Source: Nitrospirota bacterium
Lineage (GTDB): Bacteria; Nitrospinota; Nitrospinia; Nitrospinales; Nitrospinaceae
Reading direction: 5' to 3'
Length of the DNA: 13,749 bases
Assembly (NCBI GenBank): GCA_030600405.1
Contig: JAUVMD010000003.1
Location: 1 to 13,749 of the forward strand
Shown here: positions 12,693 through 13,749 of the stretch, in pieces
How positions within the stretch are numbered: position 1 is the first letter of the stretch
Layout: the number at the start of each line of letters is the position of its first letter
The notes under the pieces: generated by a model
The model's input: the letters and a program-made list of their open reading frames with translations, nothing else
The model's database searches: none
What the model was told of the DNA's origin: nothing
Translations under genes and position numbers: made by a program

Positions 12693-13749
12693 ATGCGCAG
12701 AAAAATCAGCTTAAAACTTTTATTGGGGATGACTTTCGTTCTCCTTGCCTTTTTCCTGGTCAATCCCATTGGTTTTCAATCTAGCGGTCCCTTCCAGGCC
12801 CAATCCGCTCACGCCGGTTTCTTCGATGACGACCTGGACGTATTCGATGAAGTCCTGGAGCTAGTGGCCGACAACTATGTTTACCCGCCGGATTTCAAAA
12901 AGCTGTTCACCGCCGCGATCGATGCCATGGTAAAGACGGTGGAAAAAGAAAATCTCTCTGTTACTTCCGTGTATTCGGGCAAAGCCCTCGAAGCCAATGG
13001 GAAGAAATTCAGCTATCGGTTGAGTTTCAACAAAGATGAGAACATGCATGCCCTACAGGGAGTTTATGATTTCATCAGCCGGGAGCTCAAAGGCAAGGTC
13101 TCCAAAAAAGATCTGGAAAAGGCCGGCATCGACGGGCTGATGGATTCCCTGGACCCTTATTCGCTTTATATGGACAAGGAGGAATTTGAGGCGTCCATGA
13201 GGGATACCGAAGGCCAGTACGGTGGAGTGGGGATGGTCATCACTCTGGTGGATAACCAGTTGACCGTGGTGCGAGTATTAAAAAGCTCGCCTTCAGCGCG
13301 GGCGGGAATTCTTCCGCAGGACATCATCACACGGGTGGACGGGCAGGAAATCAAGGGAATGCAGATTCATGAGTTGGCGTCGAAGCTCCGGGGCTATCCC
13401 AATACCCAGGTAGACATCGATGTCTACCGGCCTTCCACCAAAGTCACCCAGTTCACCACGTTAACCCGGGAAATCATTTCCATCGAAACGGTGCAGTATA
13501 AATACCTGGGGGACCATACGGGTTACATCAAAATCAGCAGTTTTTCCAAGCAAACCAATGACCAGTTGGAGGAAGCCCTCAAAAAAGGAGAAAAAGACGG
13601 TGTGCAGGCGCTTATTCTGGATCTTCGGGACAATCCCGGTGGCCTTCTGGAAGAGGCGATTGCACTCAGTGACGAGTTCCTGGAGCACGGGCCGGTGGTG
13701 ACGACTGTTGGCATTGGCAACAAGTTGCGAGAGCAAAAGAACGCGCATC
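12693..13749 (+). CDS. ctpA: CtpA-type carboxy-terminal processing protease (peptidase S41), 3' truncated
   Basis: ATG 12693 opens a frame running off the window edge (352 codons seen). Signal/anchor at residues 9-24 (LLLGMTFVLLAFFLV) with a plausible cleavage after QSAHA (about residue 41). A helical N-terminal domain contains VLELVADNYVYPP and, later, GLMDSLDPYSLYM (148-160). A PDZ domain covers about 172-250 (YGGVGMVITL, SSPSARAGILPQDIITRVDG). The S41 core starts TGYIKISSFSKQTNDQL and VQALILDLRDNPGGLLEEA (304-322). The Ser/Lys catalytic residues lie downstream, outside the window. Relative to many CtpA proteins, about 60 extra residues (85-145) sit between the 'VAD-NYV' helix and the 'SLDPYS' motif. 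It trims C-termini of envelope proteins, usually periplasmic or membrane-attached. It starts 10 nt after the DsbA-like stop; no strong ribosome binding site is seen, so translation may be coupled. Confidence 0.93.
   Translation, partial: MRRKISLKLLLGMTFVLLAFFLVNPIGFQSSGPFQAQSAHAGFFDDDLDVFDEVLELVADNYVYPPDFKKLFTAAIDAMVKTVEKENLSVTSVYSGKALEANGKKFSYRLSFNKDENMHALQGVYDFISRELKGKVSKKDLEKAGIDGLMDSLDPYSLYMDKEEFEASMRDTEGQYGGVGMVITLVDNQLTVVRVLKSSPSARAGILPQDIITRVDGQEIKGMQIHELASKLRGYPNTQVDIDVYRPSTKVTQFTTLTREIISIETVQYKYLGDHTGYIKISSFSKQTNDQLEEALKKGEKDGVQALILDLRDNPGGLLEEAIALSDEFLEHGPVVTTVGIGNKLREQKNAH

Noticed and set aside
1..13749. CRISPR array, tRNA, rRNA or transposase genes
   Set aside because: No regularly spaced repeats, no cloverleaf-like segments with the conserved TpsiC pattern, and no transposase-like protein were seen on either strand.

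Overview
The window looks like chromosomal DNA of a Gram-negative bacterium of the Nitrospinota or delta-proteobacterial kind. This is inference. It rests on envelope genes (a DsbA-like oxidoreductase, a CtpA-type protease, an exported tetraheme c-type cytochrome fused to a UshA-like phosphatase), on a fumarate-reductase-like flavoprotein/iron-sulfur pair, and on mixed base composition, with GC-rich ruv genes beside AT-richer genes. No tRNA, rRNA, CRISPR array or transposase was seen.

Left part (1-1978, minus strand): the N-terminal 124 codons of a FAD-binding fumarate reductase/succinate dehydrogenase-type subunit are cut by the window edge. It overlaps by one base the gene for its iron-sulfur partner (one 2Fe-2S and two 4Fe-4S motifs). 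A DUF932 (phage/plasmid-like) gene lies 32 nt upstream on the same strand.

Middle left (2000-4600, plus strand): a four-TPR protein has a good sigma70-like promoter. It is followed by two tiny membrane-protein ORFs that are easily missed (39 and 27 aa), a beta-carbonic anhydrase, and a metallo-beta-lactamase-fold protein that has lost most canonical metal ligands. The last is bracketed by a 21-nt near-identical direct repeat. A convergent gene (4606-6027) encodes a PrsW-type intramembrane protease domain with an unusual second membrane half.

Centre (6200-9525): yebC-ruvC-ruvA-ruvB, the classic Holliday-junction cluster, all plus strand. The yebC-ruvC gap holds dispersed-repeat sequence. Downstream of ruvB, a 156-nt element with long near-perfect inverted arms fills the gap to a convergent PHP phosphoesterase gene and supplies that gene's last ~10 codons.

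Right part (10413-13749, plus strand): a UshA-like/tetraheme cytochrome gene is interrupted by a single in-frame amber codon and preceded by a 12-codon ORF that overlaps its start. A DsbA-like protein with a PDI-type CGHC site follows, then a CtpA-like S41 protease that runs off the window. This side is an envelope-oriented group: c-type cytochromes need thiol control in the periplasm, where DsbA and CtpA also act.

I see no clear new multi-gene system. The items most worth a second look are the amber-split cytochrome fusion with its overlapping leader ORF, the inverted-repeat element after ruvB (with a possible degenerate relative near 3000), the tandem micro membrane proteins, the metal-site-poor MBL protein and the PrsW fusion.
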